DNA of 40,286 nt from NCBI RefSeq assembly GCF_900101705.1, contig NZ_FNAC01000043.1:1-40286 (forward strand), read 5' to 3'. Made by a program: the position numbers and the translations under genes. This document shows, piece by piece, positions 31,715 through 39,942 of this stretch. Position 1 is the stretch's first letter. The number at the start of each line of letters is the position of its first letter. This DNA is from Algoriphagus faecimaris (GTDB lineage: Bacteria; Bacteroidota; Bacteroidia; Cytophagales; Cyclobacteriaceae). The notes under the pieces are model-generated. The model had not been told where the DNA came from, did no database searches, and saw only the letters and a list, made by a program, of their open reading frames with translations.

Positions 31715-31855
31715 AAGATTAGTGGGTTGATGCTAGGTTTTTCTTCAGTCTGGCAATTTATAGGTTTTTGCCAATGATTTGGGTTTGGGCTGAATAAATT
31801 CATTATTGATCGAACCAATTCTCTGCTTTGTGTTTTAAGAGGTAAAGGAAAAATT

Positions 31856-32554
31856 ATGGAATTAAAAAATAAAATTGCTGTAGTCACAGGAGTGAGCAAA
31901 GGCATCGGCTTAGAATTGGTCAAGTTACTATTAGAAAAAGAAGTGATAGTCGCTGGTTGGGGAAGAACGGAACCCGAATTAGTCCATCCTAATTTCCACT
32001 TTTTCACCTGTGATGTTTCTCAGGAAGAATCTGTGGAAAACGCATTTCGGTCAACCACCCAAAAACTGGGGACGGATATCCGAATTTTGGTCAATAATGC
32101 CGGTTTTGGCGTGGCAGGACCTACAGAGACTTTTTCTACAGCTGACTGGAAGGCCATGTTTGACACCAATGTGCATGGGATTTTTTACACGACGAAGCGT
32201 TTGATCCCCGGGATGAAAAAAGCAGATGAGGGACACATTCTTAACGTCGCCTCGATCGCTGGATTAAACGGTGTCAATCAATTTGCCGGGTATGTGGGAA
32301 CCAAGCATGCGGTGCGGGGAATTTCGCATTCGCTCTACATGGAGTTGAGAGATTTTGGGATCAAAGTTTCGACGATTTATCCGGGCTCGATTCAAACCAA
32401 TTTCTTTGATGATATCGAGGGAATGCAAGCGCACGAAAATATGATGCGACCTGTTGATGTGGCAACCACTATGCTGCAGACTTTGGAAACCCATCCCAAT
32501 TATTTTGTGGCAGATGTGGAGTGTAGGCCACTTCGCCCAAGAGGTAAAAAGTAA
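31856..32554 (+). CDS. Short-chain dehydrogenase/reductase (SDR) family oxidoreductase
   Basis: 232 residues. The classical SDR features are the dinucleotide site VTGVSKGIGLELV (about residues 10-22), NNAGFGVAGP (about 79-88), a catalytic Ser in NVASIAGL and the Tyr-x-x-x-Lys active site YVGTKHAVRG (about 146-155). YPGSIQTNFFD follows. It is a cytoplasmic NAD(P)-dependent oxidoreductase of unknown substrate. It is divergent from the amidohydrolase pair and convergent with glpF, so it is probably a single-gene unit. Confidence 0.92.
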   Translation: MELKNKIAVVTGVSKGIGLELVKLLLEKEVIVAGWGRTEPELVHPNFHFFTCDVSQEESVENAFRSTTQKLGTDIRILVNNAGFGVAGPTETFSTADWKAMFDTNVHGIFYTTKRLIPGMKKADEGHILNVASIAGLNGVNQFAGYVGTKHAVRGISHSLYMELRDFGIKVSTIYPGSIQTNFFDDIEGMQAHENMMRPVDVATTMLQTLETHPNYFVADVECRPLRPRGKK

Positions 32555-32562
32555 AAGAGAAT

Positions 32563-32706
32563 AAAAGGCTGTTTCCAAAGAAAAGCTTGTCACATTGAGC
32601 GAAGTCGAAATGTAATCCAAGGTGCTTGAAATGCTTTCGATTTCGAGACTCTCGTCTCTCAAGTACTCAAGCTGAAAAAAAACTATTTATGAGACAGCCT
32701 TTTTTT
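32563..32706. repeat. 144-bp inverted-repeat-bounded element between convergent genes
   Basis: AAAAGGCTGTTTCC at the left and TGAGACAGCCTTTTTT at the right form imperfect inverted ends. The right 50 bp match those of the 30082 element. Because the ends pair and finish in T-runs on both strands, it may double as the terminator for the SDR gene and glpF. Confidence 0.65.
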
Positions 32707-32709
32707 ACA

Positions 32710-33444
32710 CTAAAACCCAACTATAAAATACAAACCTGCAGCCAAGGCAGCACCTACAATGGGACCGAAAAATGGAACCCAGGCATATCCCCAATCTGAA
32801 TCCCCTTTTCCTTTGATGGGCAAGATTTGATGAATAATCCGGGGACCTAAATCCCGAGCCGGATTAATGGCATAGCCGGTGGTACCTCCCAACGATAGAC
32901 CAATCACCCAAACCAAAAATGCGACGGGTATAGCTCCAATAGAGCCCAGTCCAATGGGAGTTTGATTTTCATCAGCGATTTCCGCTCCAGTGATATAGAG
33001 GATCACAAAAATCAAAACAAAGGTACCGATCACTTCTGAGATAAAGTTGTTTTTTAGATTTCGAATGGCTGGACTTGTTCCAAAGGGAGCTGCGATTTCT
33101 CCGGGGTCTGAAGTCGCCTTGAAATGGTCGATGTGCATGAGCCAAGAAAGAAATGCACCTATGGCAGCCCCGAAAATCTGAGCCCCAATATAGCCAGGAG
33201 CCATAGCCCAGTCAAATTTACCTGCCAAAGCCAAGCCTACTGTCACTGCGGGATTCAAATGTGCCCCACTATAAGGTGCCGCTACCACTACACCTGTAAA
33301 TACGGCCAACGCCCAAGCAGTGGTGATGACCAGCCAACCACCATTATTTCCTTTGGTTTGTGGTAAAACGACATTGGCGACCACTCCCGAACCTAAAAGG
33401 ATAAGCAGTCCGGTACCAATTATTTCTGCGATGTAAGGATTCAT
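32710..33444 (-). CDS. glpF: Glycerol uptake facilitator (MIP/aquaglyceroporin)
   Basis: 244 residues with six membrane helices and both MIP pore loops, HLNPAVTVGLAL (about residues 66-77) and INPARDLGPRI (about 196-206). The Asp after NPAR is typical of glycerol-conducting members. It lets glycerol diffuse through the inner membrane. It starts directly after the glpK stop, with no gap, so the two are translationally linked. Confidence 0.94.
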   Translation of the reverse strand: MNPYIAEIIGTGLLILLGSGVVANVVLPQTKGNNGGWLVITTAWALAVFTGVVVAAPYSGAHLNPAVTVGLALAGKFDWAMAPGYIGAQIFGAAIGAFLSWLMHIDHFKATSDPGEIAAPFGTSPAIRNLKNNFISEVIGTFVLIFVILYITGAEIADENQTPIGLGSIGAIPVAFLVWVIGLSLGGTTGYAINPARDLGPRIIHQILPIKGKGDSDWGYAWVPFFGPIVGAALAAGLYFIVGF

Positions 33445-34944
33445 TTATTCTACCCAGTTTTTTGATCGTTCGACTGCTTTGTGCCAAAAATGCAATAAAT
33501 TTTCCCTTTTTTCATCCTCCATCTGAGGTTGGAAGCTTTTATCTGCTTGCCACAATTCTTTGATTTCCTCCCGATCTTTCCAGAATCCTACGGCTAGACC
33601 CGCCAGAAAAGCCGCACCGATGGCAGTGGTTTCGATGATTTGGGGTCTTTTGATTTCGCATTCGAGTAGATCTGATTGGAACTGCATCAGAAAATTATTT
33701 GCCGTTGCTCCGCCGTCCACCCGGAGTTCTTTGGTTTTCTCTCCCGCATCTTTTTCCATTGCTTTGAGTACATCATACACCTGATAGGCAATAGCCTCCA
33801 ATGCTGCTCGGGTAAAATGGGCGATGGTTGTACCTCTTGTAATTCCAAAAAAGGCTCCCCGAGCATCCTGATCCCAATGAGGCGCGCCTAATCCTGCCAA
33901 TGCCGGTACGAAATACACGCCCTCATTATCCGGTAGGCTCATGGCAAGTTCTTCAGATTCCTTGGCATGACCAAAGAGTTCGATTCCATCCCGTAGCCAT
34001 TGAATGGCGGCCCCGCCGATAAAAACCGAGCCTTCTAGTGCATAGTTGATCTCATCGCCGATTTTCCAAGCCACAGTCGTCAGGAGTTTGTTCTCTGATC
34101 TAACCGCTTCTTTTCCTGTGTTCATCACCAAAAAGCAACCCGTGCCATAGGTCGTTTTTGCCATGCCAGGTTCTGTACAAAACTGTCCAAAAAGTGCCGC
34201 CTGCTGATCTCCTGCGATTCCTGCAATGGGAATTTTGCTTCGCAAGACATCTCCGGCAGTTTCACAGTATACTTCCGAGCAGCTTCTTACCTCAGGCAGC
34301 ATGGATTTGGGGATTTCTAGCAATTCACAGAGTTCATCATCCCATTCTTGTGTATGAATATTAAAGAGCATGGTACGACTTGCATTAGTGATGTCGGTCA
34401 GGTGCTTTTCTCCTTTGGTGAGCTTCCAAATCAACCAAGAATCAACCGTACCAAAAGCTAACTCCCCAGCTTCTGCTTTTTCCCTGGCCCCCTTTATATT
34501 TTCTAGAATCCAGCGGATTTTAGTCCCCGAAAAGTAAGCGTCGATGATCAGCCCTGTTTTCGAAGCGATGAGTTCAGCATGACCTTTTTCTTTTAAGCTA
34601 TCGCAAAAATCAGCTGTTCGCCTGTCCTGCCAGACGATGGCATTGAATAAAGGTTTGCCGGTCTTCCGGTCCCAAACGATGGTAGTTTCCCGCTGATTGG
34701 TGATGCCGATAGCAGCGATTTGATCTACAGGTATTCCCTTGTCCACCATGGATTCAATCATGACGGAGGATTGGGTTTTCCAGATTTCCTCCGGATCATG
34801 CTCTACCCATCCTTGTTTGGGAAAATGCTGCTTGAACTCTTTTTGGGCAACGGAGACAATCTGCCCCTTTTTGTCAAAAATAATGGCTCTCGAACTTGTA
34901 GTTCCTTGGTCGAGGGCCATGATGTAGGGTTTGTTTTGGGTCAT
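33445..34944 (-). CDS. glpK: Glycerol kinase
   Basis: 499 residues, the standard length. FGGY motifs are [16 protein letters not shown] (about residues 9-24), [17 protein letters not shown] (about 81-97), [12 protein letters not shown] (about 264-275) and [19 protein letters not shown] (about 400-418). It phosphorylates glycerol to sn-glycerol-3-phosphate, trapping it in the cell. Operon order on the minus strand is glpD, glpK, glpF. Confidence 0.97.
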   Translation of the reverse strand: MTQNKPYIMALDQGTTSSRAIIFDKKGQIVSVAQKEFKQHFPKQGWVEHDPEEIWKTQSSVMIESMVDKGIPVDQIAAIGITNQRETTIVWDRKTGKPLFNAIVWQDRRTADFCDSLKEKGHAELIASKTGLIIDAYFSGTKIRWILENIKGAREKAEAGELAFGTVDSWLIWKLTKGEKHLTDITNASRTMLFNIHTQEWDDELCELLEIPKSMLPEVRSCSEVYCETAGDVLRSKIPIAGIAGDQQAALFGQFCTEPGMAKTTYGTGCFLVMNTGKEAVRSENKLLTTVAWKIGDEINYALEGSVFIGGAAIQWLRDGIELFGHAKESEELAMSLPDNEGVYFVPALAGLGAPHWDQDARGAFFGITRGTTIAHFTRAALEAIAYQVYDVLKAMEKDAGEKTKELRVDGGATANNFLMQFQSDLLECEIKRPQIIETTAIGAAFLAGLAVGFWKDREEIKELWQADKSFQPQMEDEKRENLLHFWHKAVERSKNWVE

Positions 34945-34995
34945 TATCGGGTTAATTGATGATTTTCAAACTTTCGCTTTCTTCAGAAACGGCAA

Positions 34996-36561
34996 TTAGC
35001 CTTTAATTAAATACTTTTCAGCCACTTTTCTAAAATCTTCCAGCTCTTGCTCAATCCAATTTTCGTCTTTTTGAAGTTGCTCTGCCATCAGTCTCGCGAC
35101 TTTTTCTGCGGAATCTAGAGCCGCCTGTGCATCTAAGATCAGCATGCGAATTCTTCTGGAAAGCACATCCTCAACTTTGACAGCCATTTCTTCTCGAACG
35201 GCCCAGACGACCTCGGCTAGGATATTGGGGAAGTCAGGGTGAATTTTTTCTCCCAATTCAGGCTGACTTTTTACCAGCTCCTGAATAGCCTTGGCATCTG
35301 ATCCATATCCGGACCAGTGACCATCCGGTACGTGGGTGGTATGCCCGTGGAGTTTCATTTCAAAGGATTCGCTTGGAGCTAAAAGTTCTTGCGTAATTTC
35401 CTGAAAATGAGACACTGTGTCCTCTCCCATTTTTCGGAAAGTGGTCCATTTTCCTCCCGTCAGGGTAACCAGATTGCTTTCCGAAACGATAACTTTATGA
35501 GAGCGGGAGATTTCTTTGGTTTTTGCACCTTCCTCTTTCGGTCGAGCCAAAGGGCGTAGTCCAGCGAAAACCGCTTTGACATCGGCACGCGTAGGAGCTT
35601 TAGTCAAGTAACCGGCGGCAGTTTCCAGCACAAAATCAATTTCTTTTTGAAGTGCTTCGGGTTCCAATTTGGCTTTTTCCCGTAGGGTATCTGTAGTGCC
35701 CACGACCAGTTTGCCATGCCAAGGCACAGCAAAAAGCACCCGTCCATCTCTTGTTTTTGGGATCATCAGGGCGTCTTTTCCGCCTAAAAAATCCAAGTCC
35801 ATCACCAAGTGAATCCCTTGACTGGGTTGGATCATTTTAGCTGATCCTGGCTTGTCCATCTGGAGAATTTTATCGGCAAAAACTCCCGTGGCATTGACCA
35901 CCATTTTTGCTTTGAGGGTATAGTTCTTCCGGTCTAGTTCGTCCCGAACTTTCAATCCGGTAATTATTCCATTTTCGTCTTTGACCAATCCCTTTACTGC
36001 GGTATAGTTGAGAATGCAGGCGCCGGCATCATCGGCCGTCATGGCAATGGATAAAGCAAGTCTGGCATCATCAAACTGGCCGTCATGATAGACTACCCCG
36101 CCCTTGAGTCCTTTTTGCTGGACAGCTGGAAGTCGCTTGATGGTTTCAGCTTTTGAAATAAATCGACTTTTCCCCAAGCGTAGCTTTCCTGCCATCCAAT
36201 CGTAGATTTTCAGTCCTACGCTGTACTGCACCCGATCAAACCATGTGTAAATTGGGATAATAAAAGGCTGGTTTTGGGTAAGATGGGGGGCATTTTGCAA
36301 GAGTTTGCCTCGCTCTTTGAGCGCCTCTAATACGAGTCCTACATCGCCTTGAGCCAGATAGCGCACGCCACCATGCACCAGTTTGGTGCTTCGGCTGGAG
36401 GTGCCTTTGGCAAAATCTGACTTTTCTAACAGAATCACAGAAAGTCCTCTGGAAATCGCATCCAGAGCAACCCCCAAGCCTGAGGAGCCTCCTCCAATCA
36501 CGGCGATGTCCCAAGTTTTAGAACTGTTTGCTAATTGTTTTAAGTTTTCTTCTCTTTTCAT
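34996..36561 (-). CDS. glpD: Glycerol-3-phosphate dehydrogenase/oxidase (FAD)
   Basis: 521 residues from the ATG at 36561; an in-frame TTG three codons upstream is less likely. The FAD-binding Rossmann motif is IAVIGGGSSGLGVALDAISR (about residues 19-38), followed by KGTSSRSTKLVHGGVRYL, the GlpD signature. LTGGKWTTFRKMGED lies in the second half, and a C-terminal helical domain ends it. It oxidises glycerol-3-phosphate to DHAP at the inner membrane, passing electrons to quinone. First gene of the glp operon, divergent from the regulator. Confidence 0.95.
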   Translation of the reverse strand: MKREENLKQLANSSKTWDIAVIGGGSSGLGVALDAISRGLSVILLEKSDFAKGTSSRSTKLVHGGVRYLAQGDVGLVLEALKERGKLLQNAPHLTQNQPFIIPIYTWFDRVQYSVGLKIYDWMAGKLRLGKSRFISKAETIKRLPAVQQKGLKGGVVYHDGQFDDARLALSIAMTADDAGACILNYTAVKGLVKDENGIITGLKVRDELDRKNYTLKAKMVVNATGVFADKILQMDKPGSAKMIQPSQGIHLVMDLDFLGGKDALMIPKTRDGRVLFAVPWHGKLVVGTTDTLREKAKLEPEALQKEIDFVLETAAGYLTKAPTRADVKAVFAGLRPLARPKEEGAKTKEISRSHKVIVSESNLVTLTGGKWTTFRKMGEDTVSHFQEITQELLAPSESFEMKLHGHTTHVPDGHWSGYGSDAKAIQELVKSQPELGEKIHPDFPNILAEVVWAVREEMAVKVEDVLSRRIRMLILDAQAALDSAEKVARLMAEQLQKDENWIEQELEDFRKVAEKYLIKG

Positions 36562-36673
36562 TTGAATCAAAAATAGAAATTAAAGAAAGTAAAAAGAAAT
36601 AAAAGGAAAGTAAATATTTATTTTTCCTTCGCTTTTCCTTTCTTTTTTTAATTTAGTAAAAAATTCAACTCAA
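36562..36673. promoter_or_regulatory. Divergent glpD / regulator promoter region with GA-rich repeats
   Basis: The 112-nt spacer is very AT-rich. It holds a direct repeat, GAAAGTAAA (36585-36593 and 36606-36614, 21 nt apart or about two helical turns), and pyrimidine-rich CCTTCGCTTTTCCTTTC beyond. DeoR-type regulators bind such spaced repeats, so the neighbouring regulator could control both directions here. No clear -33/-7 pair stands out. Confidence 0.45.
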
Positions 36674-37435
36674 ATGACACTGGCAGAACGACATCGCTAT
36701 ATTTTAGATCAGTTGGAGAAAACGGGACTGGTGACCGTCTCGGACTTGGCTAAGGAGCTCAACGTGACGATGGTGACCGTACGCAAAGATCTCAAACTGC
36801 TCGAAGATAAAGGCTTGCTTTTTCGATCTCATGGGAGTGCCACTTCGGTTTCCCCATATGTTTCGGATCGCTCTGTTCAGGTCAAGAAGCTGGAGCAGGT
36901 GGAGGAAAAAAGAAAAATTGCGGAAAAGGCTTTGGATTTCTTGGAGCTCAATGAGGCAATTATCATCGGTTCAGGTACCACGGTGGGAACTTTTGCCCAG
37001 GCGATTCCGCGAAATTATCCACTTACCGTACTAACGTCTGCAATGAATGTGGCCTTGGCACTGATCGATACGACGGAGCTGGAGCTCGTGCAACTTGGAG
37101 GTGTGGTGAGGAAGAGTAGCAGCTCTGCGGTGGGGCATTTTGCGGAAGAAATGTTGAAGAGTTTTGCCTGTAGCAAGCTTTTCTTAAGTGTGGATGGGAT
37201 CAGCTTAGAGCATGGCTTGACCACGTCCAATATGATGGAAGCCCATCTGAATGCCGAGATGATCCGGTCGGTGCAGAAGACGATAGTGCTAGCCGACAGT
37301 CAGAAATTTGGTCGGAAAGGCTTTGGGAAAATCTGCGAACTGGAAGACATCGACGTCATCATTACCGATTCGGGGATTCCGGAAATCTACCGAGAGAAAC
37401 TGGAAGAGAAGGGGATAGAGGTGTGGGTGGTTTGA
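36674..37435 (+). CDS. glpR: DeoR/GlpR-family transcriptional repressor
   Basis: 253 residues. The N-terminal DeoR helix-turn-helix reads LEKTGLVTVSDLAKELNVTMVTVRKDLKLLEDKG with the usual RSHGSA after it; this is followed by a sugar-phosphate sensing domain with GSGTTVGTFAQAI and LADSQKFGRKGF. It is divergent from glpD and probably represses the glp genes in the absence of glycerol-3-phosphate. The last 108 bp, coding the C-terminal 35 residues, are duplicated at 39081-39188. Confidence 0.88.
   Translation: MTLAERHRYILDQLEKTGLVTVSDLAKELNVTMVTVRKDLKLLEDKGLLFRSHGSATSVSPYVSDRSVQVKKLEQVEEKRKIAEKALDFLELNEAIIIGSGTTVGTFAQAIPRNYPLTVLTSAMNVALALIDTTELELVQLGGVVRKSSSSAVGHFAEEMLKSFACSKLFLSVDGISLEHGLTTSNMMEAHLNAEMIRSVQKTIVLADSQKFGRKGFGKICELEDIDVIITDSGIPEIYREKLEEKGIEVWVV
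37328..37435 (+). repeat. 108-bp direct repeat, copy 1: 3' end of the glpR-like gene
   Basis: This segment, from AAAATCTGCG to the TGA stop, recurs at 39081-39188 with two differences in 108 positions. The two copies flank the cassette at 37436-39080. Confidence 0.95.
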
Positions 37436-37454
37436 GAAAAAATTTCAAATTAAT

Positions 37455-37484
37455 TTTGGAGTTTCGCAAAAAAAAATAGTTTTA
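37455..37484 (+). promoter_or_regulatory. Candidate promoter of cassette 6, A9 in the spacer
   Basis: TTTG (37455-37458), an 18-nt spacer ending in nine A (37468-37476), then TAGTTTTA (37477-37484). The sequence differs from the array promoters but has the same plan: a homopolymer directly before the -7 element. The hairpin CAGCT/AGCTG near 37521-37538 lies in the leader. Confidence 0.4.
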
Positions 37485-37570
37485 GGCAGATAAAGATTTT
37501 AAGCCGGTTTTTTCTTATTCGCAGCTATCGGCCAAGCTGGAATTTGATCTTTAATATCAATTTTATAAAC

Positions 37571-37798
37571 ATGAAAATTGTTAAAATTTTATCTTTAAGT
37601 CTAGGCCTTAGTCTACTTGGGATTTCTAATTCTTATGCATTTTGGTGGACTCCCCAAGAAAGGGATTGTACAGCAACTCTAACTTATACCCTCGGATTAG
37701 AAGAAGGGGTAGAAGTCGAATTTTCAGAAACATGGCAGGGAACTAAACGGGTCTGTAAAGATGGTGATAGTTGGTGTTGGTCATCTGATTGTTCTTAA
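37571..37798 (+). CDS. Small secreted Cys-containing peptide, cassette 6
   Basis: 75 residues from the ATG at 37571; a frame extension from 37544 has no signal-like start. The signal is MKIVKILSLSLGLSLLGISN with cleavage after about SYA-23. The mature part starts FWWTPQERDC and has four Cys (RDC, RVC, SWC, SDC), many Trp and a strand-like TATLTYTLGLEEGVEVEFSE. The stop is 2 nt before the lipoprotein ATG. Same architecture as the array at 8669-15605 but located more than 20 kb away. Function unknown. Confidence 0.68.
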   Translation: MKIVKILSLSLGLSLLGISNSYAFWWTPQERDCTATLTYTLGLEEGVEVEFSETWQGTKRVCKDGDSWCWSSDCS

Positions 37799-37800
37799 AT

Positions 37801-39066
37801 ATGAGTTTTATTAACAAAAAAAGCATGCTCATTATGAGCATGCTTATTTCATTCTTTGGGTGTAAAGATTCCAATCAGCTTGAAAATGAGAATTCAAACC
37901 AAAAGTTTGATTGGGTTTCGACTAATTCAATTTCACAAACTGATTTAAAAATCCTGGACAAAAGCAATCAAGTAAATATAGATCAGAGTGAAATAGGTAA
38001 GGATATTCATCTTTCGGATTTGATTTCAGAATTTTCATATCTGCAGTTGAAAAATCAAGAAGGTCATTTATTAGGTGATATTGATAAGATTTTATTTACT
38101 GATTCTTTGATTTTTGTAATGGATCAATATCTCACTAACACTCTTCAAGTTTTTGAAAGGAGAACTGGTAATGAGCTGGTTTACCTTGAAAAATCAGGAG
38201 AGGGACCAAGAGAATTTTTAGAGATTTATGATTTTGATATAGATCGAGAAAAAAAACAAATTTTACTATTTGACGGAAAGCTCTCCAAAATGTTGGTTTT
38301 TGATTTCAGTGGTAGGTTTATTGAAGAGTTCAAAATTCCCATAAGAGCTCAAAATTTTAGGAAGACTTTTACTGATGAATATCTTTTTTACACAGCAAAC
38401 CTTCCCAATGATCATCTTGAAGGGGGTAGAGGGTGCAGATATTTTGTTTTAAATTCTGGGTTTGAAGTTAAATCTTGTTTTAGTGTTGATGAAGAACTCG
38501 AAACATATGGAAATTATTTTTCAAGAGATTATTTCTCCTCAGATGGGCATGACATTTATCTCTTACCTCGATTTGGAAATGAATTTTTCAAGATTAATAG
38601 CAAAGAAAAAGTATTAAGTCAATTGGTTTCACTCGAGCTTCAAGATGGTATTAAAAAGCATGATCTTGTCGGGGATGGACTTTTATTTGTAGACGATAGG
38701 AAAGAGGATAAGAAGTTCTTTTCTCATGGGGGAAGCTTTGTTACTAGTCAAATTTTCGGATTGGAATTCCGAAGATTTGGAGGGAAATCGTTTCATTATT
38801 TTGAAACGATAGACACTAAGGAGCGATTTTATGGGGCTGAATTTGATTTCGATGTCCCCGGTTTATCTTTTTTTTCTTTTCCTATTTCCTCCTTCGAAGA
38901 TGAGGCGATATCAGTTATAAAACTTAATCAACTAAGAAATATTGGGATTGAGAAGTTTAAAACCTCCTTGGAAAAGCAAGGCAATTTAACTCCTGATCTT
39001 TCTAATTTTTTGGATAATGTTGTGGATTTTGACCAGCCAGCTTTATTGATTATGGAATTCAAATAA
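37801..39066 (+). CDS. Six-bladed beta-propeller lipoprotein, cassette 6
   Basis: 421 residues from the ATG at 37801, 2 nt after the peptide stop. The lipoprotein signal MSFINKKSMLIMSMLISFFGC has Cys at 21. DIHLSDLISEFSYLQLKNQEGHLLGDIDK (split over about residues 74-102) is the usual blade-one entry, and KSGEGPREFLEIYDFDID carries the G-x-GP-x-E motif near residues 131-148. A 25-nt palindrome sits inside the signal-peptide codons. The gene is followed at once by the duplicated regulator end. Anchored lipoprotein; ligand unknown. Confidence 0.78.
   Translation: MSFINKKSMLIMSMLISFFGCKDSNQLENENSNQKFDWVSTNSISQTDLKILDKSNQVNIDQSEIGKDIHLSDLISEFSYLQLKNQEGHLLGDIDKILFTDSLIFVMDQYLTNTLQVFERRTGNELVYLEKSGEGPREFLEIYDFDIDREKKQILLFDGKLSKMLVFDFSGRFIEEFKIPIRAQNFRKTFTDEYLFYTANLPNDHLEGGRGCRYFVLNSGFEVKSCFSVDEELETYGNYFSRDYFSSDGHDIYLLPRFGNEFFKINSKEKVLSQLVSLELQDGIKKHDLVGDGLLFVDDRKEDKKFFSHGGSFVTSQIFGLEFRRFGGKSFHYFETIDTKERFYGAEFDFDVPGLSFFSFPISSFEDEAISVIKLNQLRNIGIEKFKTSLEKQGNLTPDLSNFLDNVVDFDQPALLIMEFK
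37821..37848 (+). terminator. Hairpin inside the signal-peptide codons of lipoprotein 6
   Basis: AAGCATGCTCAT (37821-37832) and ATGAGCATGCTT (37834-37845) are perfect inverted repeats with a 1-nt centre, preceded by an A7 run and followed by ATTTC. In the mRNA, a slightly shorter stem with a small loop would form. It may attenuate transcription or translation of the lipoprotein relative to the peptide. Confidence 0.55.
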
Positions 39067-39080
39067 TCAATGGGGAAGGA

Positions 39081-39188
39081 AAAATCTGCGAACTGGAAGA
39101 CATCGACGTCATCATTACCGATTCGGGGATTCCGGAAATCTACCGAGAGAAACTGGAAGAGAAGGGGATAGAGGTCTGGGTGGTTTAA
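39081..39188 (+). pseudogene. 108-bp direct repeat, copy 2: detached 3' end of the glpR-like gene
   Basis: This copy still encodes KICELEDIDVIITDSGIPEI and the rest of the regulator C-terminus in frame to a TAA stop, but has no start. It differs from 37328-37435 by one coding change (GTG to GTC context) and TGA to TAA. It is the far boundary of the cassette 6 insertion or duplication. Confidence 0.9.
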
Positions 39189-39685
39189 TAATCCCTATAC
39201 AGCTTCCTCACCACCGAACTTCCGTTTTTCTCTAAGATCACCTCATAGATAAAATCATATTCAATATCCTGAAGGTCTTCGTATTTTTCTCCTTCTCCCA
39301 CAAAGTAATTGGCTAGTTGACTGACTGTATTGCTGTGTCCGACGACGAGGATATTGCCTTCTAAGCTTCGCAATTGCTCCACAAGCGCATCATGGTTGCT
39401 GGGGTCATAGGACTGAATCTCAAGGCCTGCTTGCTGAGCGCTCGGCTGCACAGTCATACGCGTTCGTCTATAATCCGTGCTAAAGACATGCTTGATTTCT
39501 TGGTTTTCGAGAATCTGGGCTAGCTTTTTGGCCCTCACATAACCGACCTGCGCCAGTTCGGGATCGGGGTTATCCACCAATTGTTTTTCGGCATGGCGGA
39601 CGATGTAGATGGTTTTGGGTTTATTTTGGGAGGTGCAGGATGACAGTAAACCGATAAGGGTAAAAAAGACAATAAGATTTTTCAT
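39185..39685 (-). CDS. SixA-like histidine phosphatase lipoprotein
   Basis: 166 residues with a lipoprotein signal, MKNLIVFFTLIGLLSSC, Cys at 17. The histidine phosphatase core follows: IYIVRHAEKQ (about residues 26-35, catalytic RHAE), FSTDYRRTRMTVQPSA, and GHSNTVSQLANYFVG with the second catalytic His. Family members remove phosphate from proteins or small phosphoesters. As a lipoprotein it would act in the periplasm or at the outer membrane. The stop overlaps the end of the duplicated regulator segment by a few bases. Confidence 0.9.
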   Translation of the reverse strand: MKNLIVFFTLIGLLSSCTSQNKPKTIYIVRHAEKQLVDNPDPELAQVGYVRAKKLAQILENQEIKHVFSTDYRRTRMTVQPSAQQAGLEIQSYDPSNHDALVEQLRSLEGNILVVGHSNTVSQLANYFVGEGEKYEDLQDIEYDFIYEVILEKNGSSVVRKLYRDY

Positions 39686-39942
39686 GATTTATTTAAAGTA
39701 TGCTTTGCAAGATAAGCCTTCGGCAAGATATAGCCTTGTTCCTCGGAGGAAATACGCTTCGCAAAATACACTGGAAATAGGCCTGCGGCGAAATATGTTC
39801 GGCTACGCCTTACGAAATATGCCTCACTTCGTTCGGTGAAATAGACTCGCTACGTTTCGTGAGATACAACATCTTTCCGCGGCTGAAATACGCTTCGTGA
39901 AATACATTGGAAATAAAACTCGCTTTGTTCGTTGAAATATTT
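39686..39942. repeat. Tandem GAAATA / CGCTTCG repeat block
   Basis: The gap is built of repeated words GAAATAC, CTTCGTTCGGTGAAATA, CGCTTCGTGAAATAC and similar, about eight GAAATA-type units, all in one orientation. It resembles the blocks at 5245-6240, 18345 and 22850. No coding content. Confidence 0.65.

Noticed and set aside
37439..37570. Possible riboswitch upstream of peptide 6
   Set aside because: Only short hairpins are visible and no known riboswitch core is recognisable.
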